From NCBI GenBank assembly GCA_000702025.1, contig JNKJ01000011.1, positions 124,001 to 188,000 of the forward strand: a stretch of 64,000 bases of DNA, written 5' to 3'. Both the position numbers and the translations under genes were made by a program. Origin of the DNA: Blautia schinkii DSM 10518. Its GTDB lineage: Bacteria > Bacillota > Clostridia > Lachnospirales > Lachnospiraceae. The notes under the pieces were generated by a model. It did not search any database. It was not told the origin of the DNA and saw nothing but the letters and a program-made list of their open reading frames with translations. This document shows, piece by piece, positions 17,799 to 27,140 of this stretch. Position 1 is the stretch's first letter, and every line of letters starts with the position of its first letter.

Positions 17799-18875
17799 TT
17801 AATATTCCAGATAATAATTTTTACTTACATTTTCACTCACTTTACCATTTGCCGCAACCAGTATTACATTAAACACATGGTAGCCCTGCGGCATAGCTAC
17901 CGGACGTACATATTCTGTACTCTGCACAGTCGGCACCTGGTCAAAGGCATAATAGGCCCGGCACCCGTCCGGAACCTTAACCTCAATCTTTGTGCTGCTC
18001 GTATAATTGCCGGATTCCGGGGTGATTTCCGGCGGCTCCGGTTCATTCAGCACAATCACATATTTCCTGGTAATGATACCGCTTGGGATATTATTGTCAT
18101 TGATACCAAACGCATTCAGCTCCGTTGTCCCCTCGTTAAGCGTTATAGGTCCGCTGTATTTTGGACTGCTCTGGGTGGGCATGGACCCGTCCAGTGTATA
18201 ATAAATGCGCTTATACTCCGCAGAAAGCTCGACCTGGCGTACTGAGGTATACGTACCTGGCGGAAGGCTCGACACCGGCTCCATACAAACGTAATCCGCA
18301 CATGCCTCCAACACCTTCTGGTCATCACACGCTTCTAAAAGCTTCTTAATCTCTCCGGTCCGTCCCTCGTAAGAAAGCAGCCGCACCATGAGCTGATACA
18401 AAGGTACATTGTCCTGATACATTTTTACCATGGGCTGCAGCACCATAATGGCAGACTTTGCATCATCCTCTTCTTCGAGGAGCCTGGCAAGCAAAAGGTT
18501 GGCAGACAGATTATCCGGCTGTTTTTCCAGCGCTTCCTGCAAACATACAAAAGCCTTGTCGAAATCCTGATTTATATAAGCCTTATTAGCCCTGTTATAA
18601 AGTGCGGAAAAAGTATGAAGCTGTCGGTAACAAAGCATCACGAGAAAAACTGCTATCAGGACACAAAGAACCACACCTGCCTTTTTGCTTCGCACAAGCC
18701 TGCGTCTTTTGGGTACAGGCTTTTGTGAAGGCAGATGCTCGGGCTCTTCCCTCTTCTTTTTTTCCATTAAGGTTTCTATAGAACTAAATTCCTGCACCCA
18801 GGGAATTTCCGTAAGACATCTTGGGCAATACAGGGAACCTGGTTCTACTTCTGCATGGCATTTTGGGCATTTCAT
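17799..18875 (-). CDS. Membrane protein with zinc ribbon, TPR and chitobiase-like beta domain
   Basis: 358 residues from ATG 18875. Order: zinc ribbon CPKC...CPRC (2-20), basic linker, one membrane helix (about 72-92), TPR-like repeats (about 95-200; NRANKAYINQDFDKAFVCLQEALEKQPDNLSANLLLARLL) and a beta region (about 205-355) with YTSVRQVELSAEYKRIYYTLDGSMPTQSSPKYSG, the pattern of a C-terminal chitobiase/beta-hexosaminidase (CHB_HEX_C) domain, seemingly twice. I know no characterised homologue. It follows ftsK by a short gap, so it may share its transcript. Confidence 0.75.
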   Translation of the reverse strand: MKCPKCHAEVEPGSLYCPRCLTEIPWVQEFSSIETLMEKKKREEPEHLPSQKPVPKRRRLVRSKKAGVVLCVLIAVFLVMLCYRQLHTFSALYNRANKAYINQDFDKAFVCLQEALEKQPDNLSANLLLARLLEEEDDAKSAIMVLQPMVKMYQDNVPLYQLMVRLLSYEGRTGEIKKLLEACDDQKVLEACADYVCMEPVSSLPPGTYTSVRQVELSAEYKRIYYTLDGSMPTQSSPKYSGPITLNEGTTELNAFGINDNNIPSGIITRKYVIVLNEPEPPEITPESGNYTSSTKIEVKVPDGCRAYYAFDQVPTVQSTEYVRPVAMPQGYHVFNVILVAANGKVSENVSKNYYLEY

Positions 18876-18920
18876 CTTATGGCACTTTCTCCGGAAGGCC
18901 CACAACTTGTGTCGAAGGCC

Positions 18921-21551
18921 TTACAAGCTTTCCTCTATATACGTCTCGAATTCTTCCTGTGTCATCAGCACCTTACGAGGCTTGGTCCCCTCCTCAGGCC
19001 CGACTACACCTGAATCACAGAGCTGGTCCATAATGCGGGCAGCCCTGTTAAAGCCTATTTTAAACATTCTCTGCAGCATTCCGATGGAAGCCTTTTCTTT
19101 CTCGATAATAAATTTACCTGCCTCCTCGAAATACACATCCCGCTCTTCACCACCTGTAGCACCGCCATGCAGCCCTGCTGTATTCACCTGTTGCTCAATC
19201 TGAGAATTATAGGAAACCGCAGGGTTCTTATCTGCTAAAAACTCAACCACCGCACTGACTTCCTCATCGGATACAAACGCCCCCTGCAATCTCGCCGGCT
19301 TCTGATAGCCCTGCGGATAAAAGAGCATATCTCCTTTTCCCAAAAGCTTCTCTGCCCCATTCATATCCAAGATGGTACGGGAATCCACACCCGAGGACAC
19401 GGAAAAGGCGATTCGTGAAGGCATATTGGCCTTGATAAGTCCGGTAATGACATTCACTGACGGACGCTGCGTAGCAATGATCAGATGAATACCTGCTGCA
19501 CGGGCAAGCTGTGCCAGACGGCAGATGGCATCCTCCACCTCGCCCGGTGCGACCATCATCAAATCCGCAAGCTCATCGACAATGATCACTATATGAGGCA
19601 TCTTCTCCGGCGGCTCCTCGCCCTCCGGAATCTGCATTCCCTCAATCTTCCTGTTATATTCTCCCAGATTACGCACACCGTACTCGGCAAAGGTATTATA
19701 ACGGCTGCTCATCTCTGTCACAGCCCAGTTAAGCGCACCCGCGGCCTTCTTCGGATCGGTGACAACCGGTATGAACAGGTGGGGGATACCGTTATATACA
19801 CTAAGCTCCACCACCTTGGGGTCGATCATGATCAGCTTCACCTCATCCGGTGTAGCCTTGTACAAAATACTGATGATCAAGGTGTTGATACACACAGATT
19901 TACCTGAACCGGTAGCACCCGCGATCAAAAGATGGGGCATCTTTGCAATATCGGTCACAACAGGCTTACCTGCAATATCCTTTCCTGCGGCAAAAGCAAG
20001 CTTTGATTTCGCATTTTTAAACTCATCAGACTGGAGCAGATCACGGAGCATTACCGCACTGTTCTCCTTATTTGGCACCTCAATCCCTACTGCCGCCTTG
20101 CCTGGAATCGGCGCTTCGATACGAATATCCGGAGTGGCAAGATTAAGCTTAATGTCATCAGCCAATCCCACAATCCGGCTCACCTTAACGCCCATTTCCG
20201 GCTGAAGCTCATAGCGGGTAACCGTAGGACCGCAGCTCACATTTGTGACAGTAACATTTACACCGAAATTGTGCAGCGTATCCTGAAGCTTCTGGGCAGT
20301 CTTGCGCAGATAAGCGTCAGAATCCCCCTGCGACTTCCCGTTGCCGCGTTTCAAAAGCTTAAGAGGCGGATATTGGTATTTCTTCTTAACCACAGCCTCC
20401 TGCTGCTTAATTTCATGTTCTATATTAACAATACCACTCTGAATATCGGTTTTCGTTGACTTTTGTTTTTTTGAAGGCTGATGCTGCGCCTTCTCAACCT
20501 CAAAAGGGGGGCCGGCGTCCTCCTCCACTTTTTCTTCCTCAACGTTCTCCTCCTCTGCCGGAGCAGTTTCAGAACGATGAATCTGGAATTCAAGCTGTCC
20601 CTGTCCCGAAGGCTTGGTGTCAATGGTCAGCGTATCGCCGTCCTCATCCTCCCCAGCGTCCTCCGCACCTACGTCAGTTTTTTCGCCCCGTTTAAATGTA
20701 GTTCCCTCCAAAAATGACGGACGCTTAAAGTCACTGTCGCCGGATACAGCCGCCTCGGCAGATGCCCGCTTTGTAGTTCTGCATTTTTTCGCCCCAGGCT
20801 TGTCATTCGCGATAAGATCCTCTTCCTCAAGCTCGTCCTCATCCTCTGCAAGCGCCTCTTCCAGCCTGCGCACTTTCTCCGCTCGCCGCTCCTCTCTCAT
20901 CTGCCGCTTCTGCTGGGCACGCAGCTCTTTTTTAAGCTCACGCTCCGGTGACCCTTCTTTATAACGCTCATGACCACCTTTGAACAAATGATAAATTCCC
21001 AAGCCAATTTTATTGATATATCCGAAAAAGGACCGCTGGGTAACAATGATCAGGCTCACAATCAGCACAAGTACAATAATCACGCAGCCGCCTACCACTC
21101 CAAATGCAGAAGTGGTGGAAATGCAGATAGCTCCACCAATCACACCGCCGCCAGTACGATAATCAGAACACATGGCGTAATAATCTGCAAGTGTGGTACT
21201 TTTTATATATCCCTCTGTGAGAAGCTGTACGATACCGCAGAAAAATATGAAAAACACTGCTCCCGCAAAAAGCTTCTTATAAGCCAGTGGGTTTGTTTTG
21301 TTGGACAGCACAAAAGCTGCTCCCACAAACATGGCAATCGGAAACACATATGCCATCAGTCCCATCGCCCCAAAGAAAAAGCTGCTGATCGTATTTCCCA
21401 CAATTCCGCCCATTCCGAAATCACTGACAAGCAGAATGATCGCGGCTGCCAGAATGACCAGAAGAATGATCTCATTCTGAAAACCGCCGGACGCTGGCTG
21501 CTTCTTCGTGGTTTTTCTTTTCCCCTTCTTTTTTGTGTTTGAAACTGCCAT
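18921..21551 (-). CDS. DNA translocase FtsK/SpoIIIE
   Basis: 876-residue membrane-anchored DNA pump that moves chromosome DNA through division or sporulation septa. About four to five N-terminal membrane helices (25-180), a long charged linker (200-400), motor domain with Walker [19 protein letters not shown] (about 555) and Walker [40 protein letters not shown], and a C-terminal gamma winged-helix domain (about 810-876; [24 protein letters not shown]) that reads KOPS/SRS orientation sites. Single FtsK/SpoIIIE gene in view; whether it serves division, sporulation or both is unclear. Confidence 0.95.
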   Translation of the reverse strand: MAVSNTKKKGKRKTTKKQPASGGFQNEIILLVILAAAIILLVSDFGMGGIVGNTISSFFFGAMGLMAYVFPIAMFVGAAFVLSNKTNPLAYKKLFAGAVFFIFFCGIVQLLTEGYIKSTTLADYYAMCSDYRTGGGVIGGAICISTTSAFGVVGGCVIIVLVLIVSLIIVTQRSFFGYINKIGLGIYHLFKGGHERYKEGSPERELKKELRAQQKRQMREERRAEKVRRLEEALAEDEDELEEEDLIANDKPGAKKCRTTKRASAEAAVSGDSDFKRPSFLEGTTFKRGEKTDVGAEDAGEDEDGDTLTIDTKPSGQGQLEFQIHRSETAPAEEENVEEEKVEEDAGPPFEVEKAQHQPSKKQKSTKTDIQSGIVNIEHEIKQQEAVVKKKYQYPPLKLLKRGNGKSQGDSDAYLRKTAQKLQDTLHNFGVNVTVTNVSCGPTVTRYELQPEMGVKVSRIVGLADDIKLNLATPDIRIEAPIPGKAAVGIEVPNKENSAVMLRDLLQSDEFKNAKSKLAFAAGKDIAGKPVVTDIAKMPHLLIAGATGSGKSVCINTLIISILYKATPDEVKLIMIDPKVVELSVYNGIPHLFIPVVTDPKKAAGALNWAVTEMSSRYNTFAEYGVRNLGEYNRKIEGMQIPEGEEPPEKMPHIVIIVDELADLMMVAPGEVEDAICRLAQLARAAGIHLIIATQRPSVNVITGLIKANMPSRIAFSVSSGVDSRTILDMNGAEKLLGKGDMLFYPQGYQKPARLQGAFVSDEEVSAVVEFLADKNPAVSYNSQIEQQVNTAGLHGGATGGEERDVYFEEAGKFIIEKEKASIGMLQRMFKIGFNRAARIMDQLCDSGVVGPEEGTKPRKVLMTQEEFETYIEESL

Positions 21552-21648
21552 ACTTCAGGCTCCCCTCCTAAACAGATATGTCCGCTGCCGCAGACATCAC
21601 ATAAAAGTCGATTGCCGGGCGTCAGCGCGCTCTCACAATCGCCGTTTT

Positions 21649-22524
21649 TCACATAAAGTTCCATACCAGATATGCAATACCTGCCAGGAAGCAGTAATAT
21701 GCAAAATAGCGGAACTTTTTCTTTTGCACCAATCTTAAAAGGAATCGTATGGTAAGACAGCCCACCAAAGCGGACACCAGCATACCCAGCACGTAGGTAA
21801 AGCCCAGGCCCACACTCATGACCGGTGATGTAAACTCTCCTATTTCCAGGATAAAAGCGCCGATTACAGCCGGCACGCTCAGCAGAAACGAATATTTCAC
21901 GGCGAATTTGCGGCTGAATCCACACAGCAGGGCCGTGCTGATTGTGAGGCCGCTGCGGGATAAACCCGGAAACACAGAGATTCCCTGGCAGATGCCAATC
22001 CACATTGCATGATCATATGTAGCCTCGCGGGGCGTTTTGTCACCGCCGGATTTGCTCAAATCTATGACCAGCAGAAAAATCCCGGTGATCAATAGTCCGA
22101 TTCCTGTCATCAAAGGCGAGACGGAGGACTTGGTCACAAGCCTTCTTGCTGTGTAGCCGATGATTGCTGTCGGGATGGAGGATACTACCAGCAGAGCCGC
22201 GAATTTACGGTAGGAACCGTGCACGATCCGCGCATAGCGCAGGCTCTCTCCTGATCTTTTGTTATGGATATAAAGATTGATATTGCCTACTATATCCATC
22301 ACCATACCGAGGAGTTCCACGCCGATACGTTTAAGCTCCTCACGCATAGCAAAGAAAATCGCGGCCACAGTTCCAAGGTGAAGCATCGCTTCTAAAAGAA
22401 CTCCCGCACCTCTGTCCATACCCAGCAGGTTCTCCGCCATCAGGAGATGACCGAAGCTGGATACCGGCAGGAATTCTGTGATACCTTGTATAATTCCTAA
22501 TAAGATTGTATATAACACTGTCAT
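21649..22524 (-). CDS. uppP: Undecaprenyl-diphosphate phosphatase
   Basis: 291-residue integral membrane enzyme that recycles undecaprenyl pyrophosphate to the carrier lipid for wall synthesis; it also gives bacitracin tolerance. Catalytic segments: GIIQGITEFLPVSSFGHLLMAENLL and FPGLSRSGLTISTALLCG. About eight helices. Starts at ATG 22524 after AAGGA; the longer frame to 22584 adds a non-family N-terminus. 97 nt before ftsK. Confidence 0.94.
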   Translation of the reverse strand: MTVLYTILLGIIQGITEFLPVSSFGHLLMAENLLGMDRGAGVLLEAMLHLGTVAAIFFAMREELKRIGVELLGMVMDIVGNINLYIHNKRSGESLRYARIVHGSYRKFAALLVVSSIPTAIIGYTARRLVTKSSVSPLMTGIGLLITGIFLLVIDLSKSGGDKTPREATYDHAMWIGICQGISVFPGLSRSGLTISTALLCGFSRKFAVKYSFLLSVPAVIGAFILEIGEFTSPVMSVGLGFTYVLGMLVSALVGCLTIRFLLRLVQKKKFRYFAYYCFLAGIAYLVWNFM

Positions 22525-22649
22525 ATCTGAAATATCCTTTTCATTAGTGTTAAGGTTTGGTGTGTCTTTTGTAAAAAAGAACACAGCTCACCATCTTGCA
22601 CATTATATCATAGTTCAAAAAAAGTTACAAGAATTTTGGGGGGACCCCC

Positions 22650-22889
22650 GGGAAGGAGTCGAACGGTTAGGGGACGGGGCTTAGGGGCCAGGGGCAGTGT
22701 TATCCGGGTGGGCTGATGCTCGCTTCCCCTCAACTAAGTGATAACTGCGACTAAAGCGCTCACGAAGAGCGTTCGCGCTTAAGTCTCCGTAATCACTGGA
22801 TTTTCGGGCGCGCTTCCGCAAATCAGCCCGCCCGGATAACACTGCCCCTGGCCCCCAAGCCCCGTCCCCTAACCTTCCACTACGTTCCC
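22650..22889 (+). repeat. Structured element copy 1 (core 22718-22821)
   Basis: A 104-nt core (22718-22821) is flanked by 53-nt arms (22665-22717 and 22822-22874) that are reverse complements at 51 of 53 positions. Outside the arms lie GGGAAGG...GAACGG on the left and CCTTCCACTACGTTCCC on the right, again with GGGAA/TTCCC pairing around an internal loop. The core folds into nested short stems, for example GTGAT/ATCAC, GACT/AGTC, AGCGC/GCGCT. The second copy has the same core and flank motifs in opposite orientation but different arm sequences. Nature unknown: a structured RNA or a mobile/recombinogenic DNA element. Confidence 0.8.
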
Positions 22890-23193
22890 ACCCCCCATGT
22901 ACGGTTTGTCGCTTTCGCCGGGTGGCTATCGTGCGTGGAAAAATATCTTGCCGCGCTACTTTGCGGCATACTGTCATATATCAGATACTATTTGGCAAGC
23001 AACGGTGCATCAAATTTGCAGAGTTACAGAGCTGTCGAGCTGCGGGGTATTTCACCATCGCGGGAGCCAACTTATTACGCGATAGTATAAAGTACTTCTC
23101 TACGCATTCTGGTCTTTCAAAGCAAGTCTCGGTGCAAAATCCTCCCGCGCTGCAATGCCTCCCGGTGAAAATGACAGCCTCTAGGGAGGGAGC

Positions 23194-23437
23194 GGAAACG
23201 TTGCGGCAGGTGGGGAAAAGGAAATTGGCGGCCGGGAGAGGAAATATCGGAGGACTGGCGGATTTGCGGAAGCGCGCCTGAAAATCCAGTGTTTACGGAG
23301 ACTTATCCGCGAAAGCTCTTCTTGAGCGGATTAGTCGCAGTTAACACTTAGTTGAAGGGAAGCGAGCATCCGCCAGTCCCCCGATATTTCCTCCCCCGGC
23401 CGCCAATTTTCTTTTCCTCACCGTTCACCACCTTTCC
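23194..23437 (-). repeat. Structured element copy 2, inverted (core 23264-23367)
   Basis: Read on the minus strand it has the same plan as copy 1: GGAAAGG...GAACGG flank, a 55-nt arm (23422-23368), a 104-nt core (23367-23264), the complementary arm (23263-23209; 51 of 55 match) and a CCTGCCGCAACGTTTCC flank. Core differences from copy 1 are few and fall mostly as compensating pairs: GTGAT/ATCAC versus GTGTT/AACAC, AGCGC/GCGCT versus TCCGC/GCGGA, CCC/GGG versus CCT/AGG. The arm sequence is unrelated to copy 1. Confidence 0.8.
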
Positions 23438-23456
23438 GGGGAACCCTCACCCCCAT

Positions 23457-23502
23457 AAAAAAGCCCCTGCACAGCTTATTACAGCCATACAGGAGCTTTT
23501 TT
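23457..23502 (-). terminator. Terminator of the NuoEFG-like operon
   Basis: AAAAAAGC-CCTG and CAGG-GCTTTTTT arms with a T6 run on both strands. It lies 120 nt past the stop at 23625; probably bidirectional. Confidence 0.75.
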
Positions 23503-23624
23503 CACTAACATCATTCACATTGCCTGATAAATCATTTTGCAGTGTGTCACTCCACACCCCAGACAATGCCTCAATCCATCAGTTATTTATTTCGCACAAT
23601 TGACTAATTAACCCTTCACACACC

Positions 23625-26600
23625 TTACTCCGCGTGCGGCAGTCTCTCGTCAATCATGTTCATGAGATGGTCGGTGCAGGTAAGCGGTGCAATGAGTGCT
23701 GCGTCTTCTACCGCCACGAGCTTCACATCCTTGCAGGCAAGAACTCCGCCGTAAACCTCTCCCATCTCCGCATAACGGTAAACAGGAAGTTTCTCATTCA
23801 TTTCGTCGGAAATGTCTTCGATATCGTCGAAAGGCATCTCTGTCTCGTATACGTGAGCCAGCTCAGCGGCAACTTCCCAGTTGCTGAATACAACATCTTC
23901 TTCGATTGCCTGCTCAACTACCTGCAGTCTGCGTTCGGTGTTGGTGTAGGTTCCGTATGTAGATGCGAATCCGGTTCCCGGAATTACTACATCGGCAAGC
24001 TTGGCAGCTTCTGTCATATGAGTGTCGCAGACCATCAGGAATACCAGATCCTTCAGGTATGCTGTATCCGGATCTTCGCCGAATGCCAGGAGAGCTTTCA
24101 CTCCGTCCATAGCCTCTGCACCTGCGGTTACGCCCAGGTCTACAAGACCCTGGCTGTTATTCTTAGCCTTCAGCATAAGGATACCATCGCGGGCTTTTCC
24201 GATATGGCCGGAAACTGCGGCGATATCAGCAAGCAGTGTGGCAGCCTCTGTGGAGACAACGTTCTGCTGGAATACCAGCATAGACTTCTTGGCATTTGCA
24301 TAAAGCTCAGCCACAGCCTTAATCTCGTCACAAACCTCAGCACCCTCTACAGAAGCCTTGAATGCATCATAGCCTTCCAGGCCTGCGCCCTTGCCCATAT
24401 CAACCAGAACCTTAGCCACACCCTTAAAGAATGCAAGTGTGTTGCTGGTGGTGATGTTTTTGTATACGAAGCTCATGTGATCCTGCTCGAAGCCTTCCGG
24501 ATTCACAAGGATTACCTTTGCGCCGTTCTTTGCAGCTTCTTTGAGTTTCAGGCGGATTACCTGGTTCTCTTTTGCGATGAAGCCGGCTACGATGATCACT
24601 TCTGCGGAGAGAAGTTCGTCGATGGTGTTCGGGGAAGCGTTTACGCCCAGAACTTTCTCAAGTCCGTTTTCTCTGTTGTTGAAGCAGAGTGTCTTAGCAC
24701 CGATGCCGTCCGCGAATTTCTTGATAACATAAGCTTCTTCGTTTGTATATCTGTCAGAGATGGATACTGCAACCGCATCTTTGCCGTATTTGGCAGCTAA
24801 AGACTCTGCCTTCTTGGCAGTGAGGATAAATGCCTCGTGGTAATCTACCTCTGTAAGCTCTCCGTTCTTTCTTGCCAGCGGCTCAAGGAGCTTGCCTTCC
24901 ATGACGGAACAGTCAAAGCCGAATTTGCCTCTGCCGCAGAGAAGTCCCTTGTTCACTCTGCCCTCTTTGTCCGGAACAGCCTTGATCAGCATATCGCCGT
25001 AAGTCTCCAGATGCATGGAGCAGCCAACAGAACAGTAGGAACAGGTGGTATCTGTAACTTCTGTATCAAGCGGAACGGATTTCTCGATGGTGAGATTCTC
25101 CTGTAATGCTCCGGTCGGGCAGACACTTACACACTGTCCGCAGGAGATACATCCGGTCTCGGAAAGCGGCTGCTCGAGAGCAGGCTTCACAACGGTGTCA
25201 AATCCACGCTGTACAAGACCCAGAGCGCCCACGCCCATCACCTCGTCACAGGCACGTACGCAAAGTCCGCAGAGGATACACTTGTTCGGATCTCTTAAGA
25301 TGAACGGATGCTCATCATTGTAATCTACTTCGTTGATATCTCCGGCAAAACGATCCGGATCAACATCATACATATTTGCATAGGAGATCAGCTTACACTC
25401 AAAGTAGTCTTTACATCCGCATTCCAGACAGCGGTTCGCTTCTTCTCTGGCCTGCTCTTCGTCATAACCGAAGACTACCTCTGTGAAGTTGTCTTTTCTT
25501 TCTTCTGCGCTTAACTGCTCCATAGTCGGACGGCACATTCTCTCACGGTCCTCAAAGGTAGCCGGAGTTACGTCCTTCTTGGTCACATAGTAGTTAGGCT
25601 CATATGCGATTTCCTCTCCGCGCAGGTATGCGTCCACAACCAGGGAGCCTTTTCTGGCATCTCCGATGGACTCTACAGCAATGGAAATCTTGTCATTACC
25701 GCAGTCTCCGCCGGCGAATACGCCTGGGATTGCAGTCATAAAGGTCTTGGTATCGTAAACGATTCCGCCCTTTCTGGTAAGCTCAAGCCCTTCGATTCCG
25801 GCAGCGTTGACCTTCTGGCCGATAGCCAGGATCACGGTGTCCACATCGATGGTCTTCGTCTTGCCCTCAACCGGAACAGGTGCGCGGCGTCCGGATGCAT
25901 CCGGCTCACCAAGCTCCATTACCTGCAGAACCATCTGCTTGCAGTGGCCGTTCTCGTCGGAGATGATCTCCAGAGGATTGGTCAGGTTCAGGAATTCTAC
26001 TCCCTCTTCCTCTGCCTCTTCAATCTCCACCATGTCTGCGGGCATCTCATCTTTTGTTCTTCTGTATACATTGTATACTTTTTCAGCGCCGAGACGTACT
26101 GCTGTACGGCAGGCGTCCATAGCGGTGTTACCGCCGCCTACGATAGCGACATTTTTGCCAAGGTCGATTGGCTCGTTGCGTACCACTTTTCTCAGGAAAT
26201 CGATACCGCCGATGACACCGTCAGCATCCTCGCCCTTGCAGCGAACGCCTGTGGAAACCCAGGCACCGATACCAACGCATACAGCGTCAAAATCTCTCTT
26301 AATTGTCTCAAAGGAAATATCCTCGCCAATCTTGGTGTTTGTGACCATGGTCACGCCCATTCTCTCGATTAAAGCGATTTCCTCATCTAATACCTCTTTC
26401 GGCAGACGGTATTCCGGGATACCATAGCGCAGCATACCGCCAAGCTTAGGCATTGCCTCGTAAATAGTCACATCATGACCCATCTGGCGTAAGAAATATG
26501 CCATGGATAAACCGTAAGGGCCGCCACCGATGACAGCAACGTTCTTACCTGTATCCGGCTCGCACTCCGGCATAAACGGGTCCTCTCCGAACTCATCGGT

Positions 26601-27125
26601 ATCAGCCGCAAATCTCTTAAGATTAGCGATTGCAACCGGCTCCTCTACCATGCCGCGGCGGCAAGCAGTCTCACACGGATGCGGGCAGACACGTCCGATC
26701 GCGCCCGGAAGCGGGATTCTCTCTCTGATCAATTTGATAGCTTCCTCATACTGGCCGTTTGCAATCAGGCCTACATAGCCCTGACAGTCTGTGCCTGCCG
26801 GACATGCCAGCATACACGGAGGACGGCAGTCTCCCTTATGATTGGAAAGGAGAAGCTCTAAGTTGGTCTTTCTGGATTCGATAACACGTTCGGTCTTCGT
26901 GTTAACGATCATATTGGGGGAAATCTGAGTTGCACAAGCCTTGCAGAGCTTGGGATTTCCCTCTACCTCAACGACACAGAGACCACATGCGCCGTAAATT
27001 TCTGTTCTTTCATCGTAGCAAAGAGTAGGGATGAAAATATCATTCTCTTTGGCAACTTCAAGAATTGTCTGGCCCGGAAGTCCGTAGACTTCTTTTCCGT
27101 CGATATTTAATCTGAATTTATTCAC
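23625..27125 (-). CDS. NuoG-like/GltD-fused large subunit of a soluble flavin-based redox complex
   Basis: 1166-residue cytoplasmic iron-sulfur flavoprotein. Order: N-terminal [2Fe-2S] ferredoxin (1-85; CYDERTEIYGACGLC...CKAC); a GltD/NfnB-type FAD and NAD(P) module (about 95-535; CPAGTDCQGY, CPHPCETACRRG, VAVIGGGPYGLSMAYFL, VAIVGGGNTAMDACR, GVFAGGDC); two 4Fe-4S motifs (CILCGLCVRACDE, CISCGQCVSVCPTGA); then a NuoG/FDH-like domain starting CSYCSVGC. The molybdopterin-type domain lacks the Cys/Sec-His active-site motif of formate dehydrogenases and there is no hydrogenase H-cluster. With the next two genes it resembles HydABC/Bfu-type complexes in which NAD, NADP and ferredoxin meet; a bifurcating transhydrogenase is the likeliest role (inference). 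Confidence 0.85.
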   Translation of the reverse strand: MNKFRLNIDGKEVYGLPGQTILEVAKENDIFIPTLCYDERTEIYGACGLCVVEVEGNPKLCKACATQISPNMIVNTKTERVIESRKTNLELLLSNHKGDCRPPCMLACPAGTDCQGYVGLIANGQYEEAIKLIRERIPLPGAIGRVCPHPCETACRRGMVEEPVAIANLKRFAADTDEFGEDPFMPECEPDTGKNVAVIGGGPYGLSMAYFLRQMGHDVTIYEAMPKLGGMLRYGIPEYRLPKEVLDEEIALIERMGVTMVTNTKIGEDISFETIKRDFDAVCVGIGAWVSTGVRCKGEDADGVIGGIDFLRKVVRNEPIDLGKNVAIVGGGNTAMDACRTAVRLGAEKVYNVYRRTKDEMPADMVEIEEAEEEGVEFLNLTNPLEIISDENGHCKQMVLQVMELGEPDASGRRAPVPVEGKTKTIDVDTVILAIGQKVNAAGIEGLELTRKGGIVYDTKTFMTAIPGVFAGGDCGNDKISIAVESIGDARKGSLVVDAYLRGEEIAYEPNYYVTKKDVTPATFEDRERMCRPTMEQLSAEERKDNFTEVVFGYDEEQAREEANRCLECGCKDYFECKLISYANMYDVDPDRFAGDINEVDYNDEHPFILRDPNKCILCGLCVRACDEVMGVGALGLVQRGFDTVVKPALEQPLSETGCISCGQCVSVCPTGALQENLTIEKSVPLDTEVTDTTCSYCSVGCSMHLETYGDMLIKAVPDKEGRVNKGLLCGRGKFGFDCSVMEGKLLEPLARKNGELTEVDYHEAFILTAKKAESLAAKYGKDAVAVSISDRYTNEEAYVIKKFADGIGAKTLCFNNRENGLEKVLGVNASPNTIDELLSAEVIIVAGFIAKENQVIRLKLKEAAKNGAKVILVNPEGFEQDHMSFVYKNITTSNTLAFFKGVAKVLVDMGKGAGLEGYDAFKASVEGAEVCDEIKAVAELYANAKKSMLVFQQNVVSTEAATLLADIAAVSGHIGKARDGILMLKAKNNSQGLVDLGVTAGAEAMDGVKALLAFGEDPDTAYLKDLVFLMVCDTHMTEAAKLADVVIPGTGFASTYGTYTNTERRLQVVEQAIEEDVVFSNWEVAAELAHVYETEMPFDDIEDISDEMNEKLPVYRYAEMGEVYGGVLACKDVKLVAVEDAALIAPLTCTDHLMNMIDERLPHAE

Positions 27126-27140
27126 AGTCTACACCTCCTA

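Larger units (their letters stand above)
22525..23624. other. 1.1-kb gene-poor region with structured elements
   Basis: No convincing gene between uppP and the redox operon. It holds two inverted ~240-nt structured elements (listed separately), about 300 nt between them, and a terminator. The middle has nested inverted repeats: TTTCACC (23050-23056) with GGTGAAA (23164-23170) and CGCGGGAG (23059-23066) with CTCCCGCG (23142-23149). A 62-codon frame at 22897-23085 has no ribosome site I trust. Confidence 0.8.

Noticed and set aside
22897..23085. 62-codon frame between the twin elements
   Set aside because: No ribosome site, lies inside a structured non-coding stretch, and codon use does not stand out. 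Kept as spacer.
23625..27125. Large subunit taken as formate dehydrogenase
   Set aside because: The 4Fe-4S and part of the molybdopterin domain are present, but the Cys/Sec-His active-site segment is replaced by a different sequence and the GltD module points to a transhydrogenase-like role.
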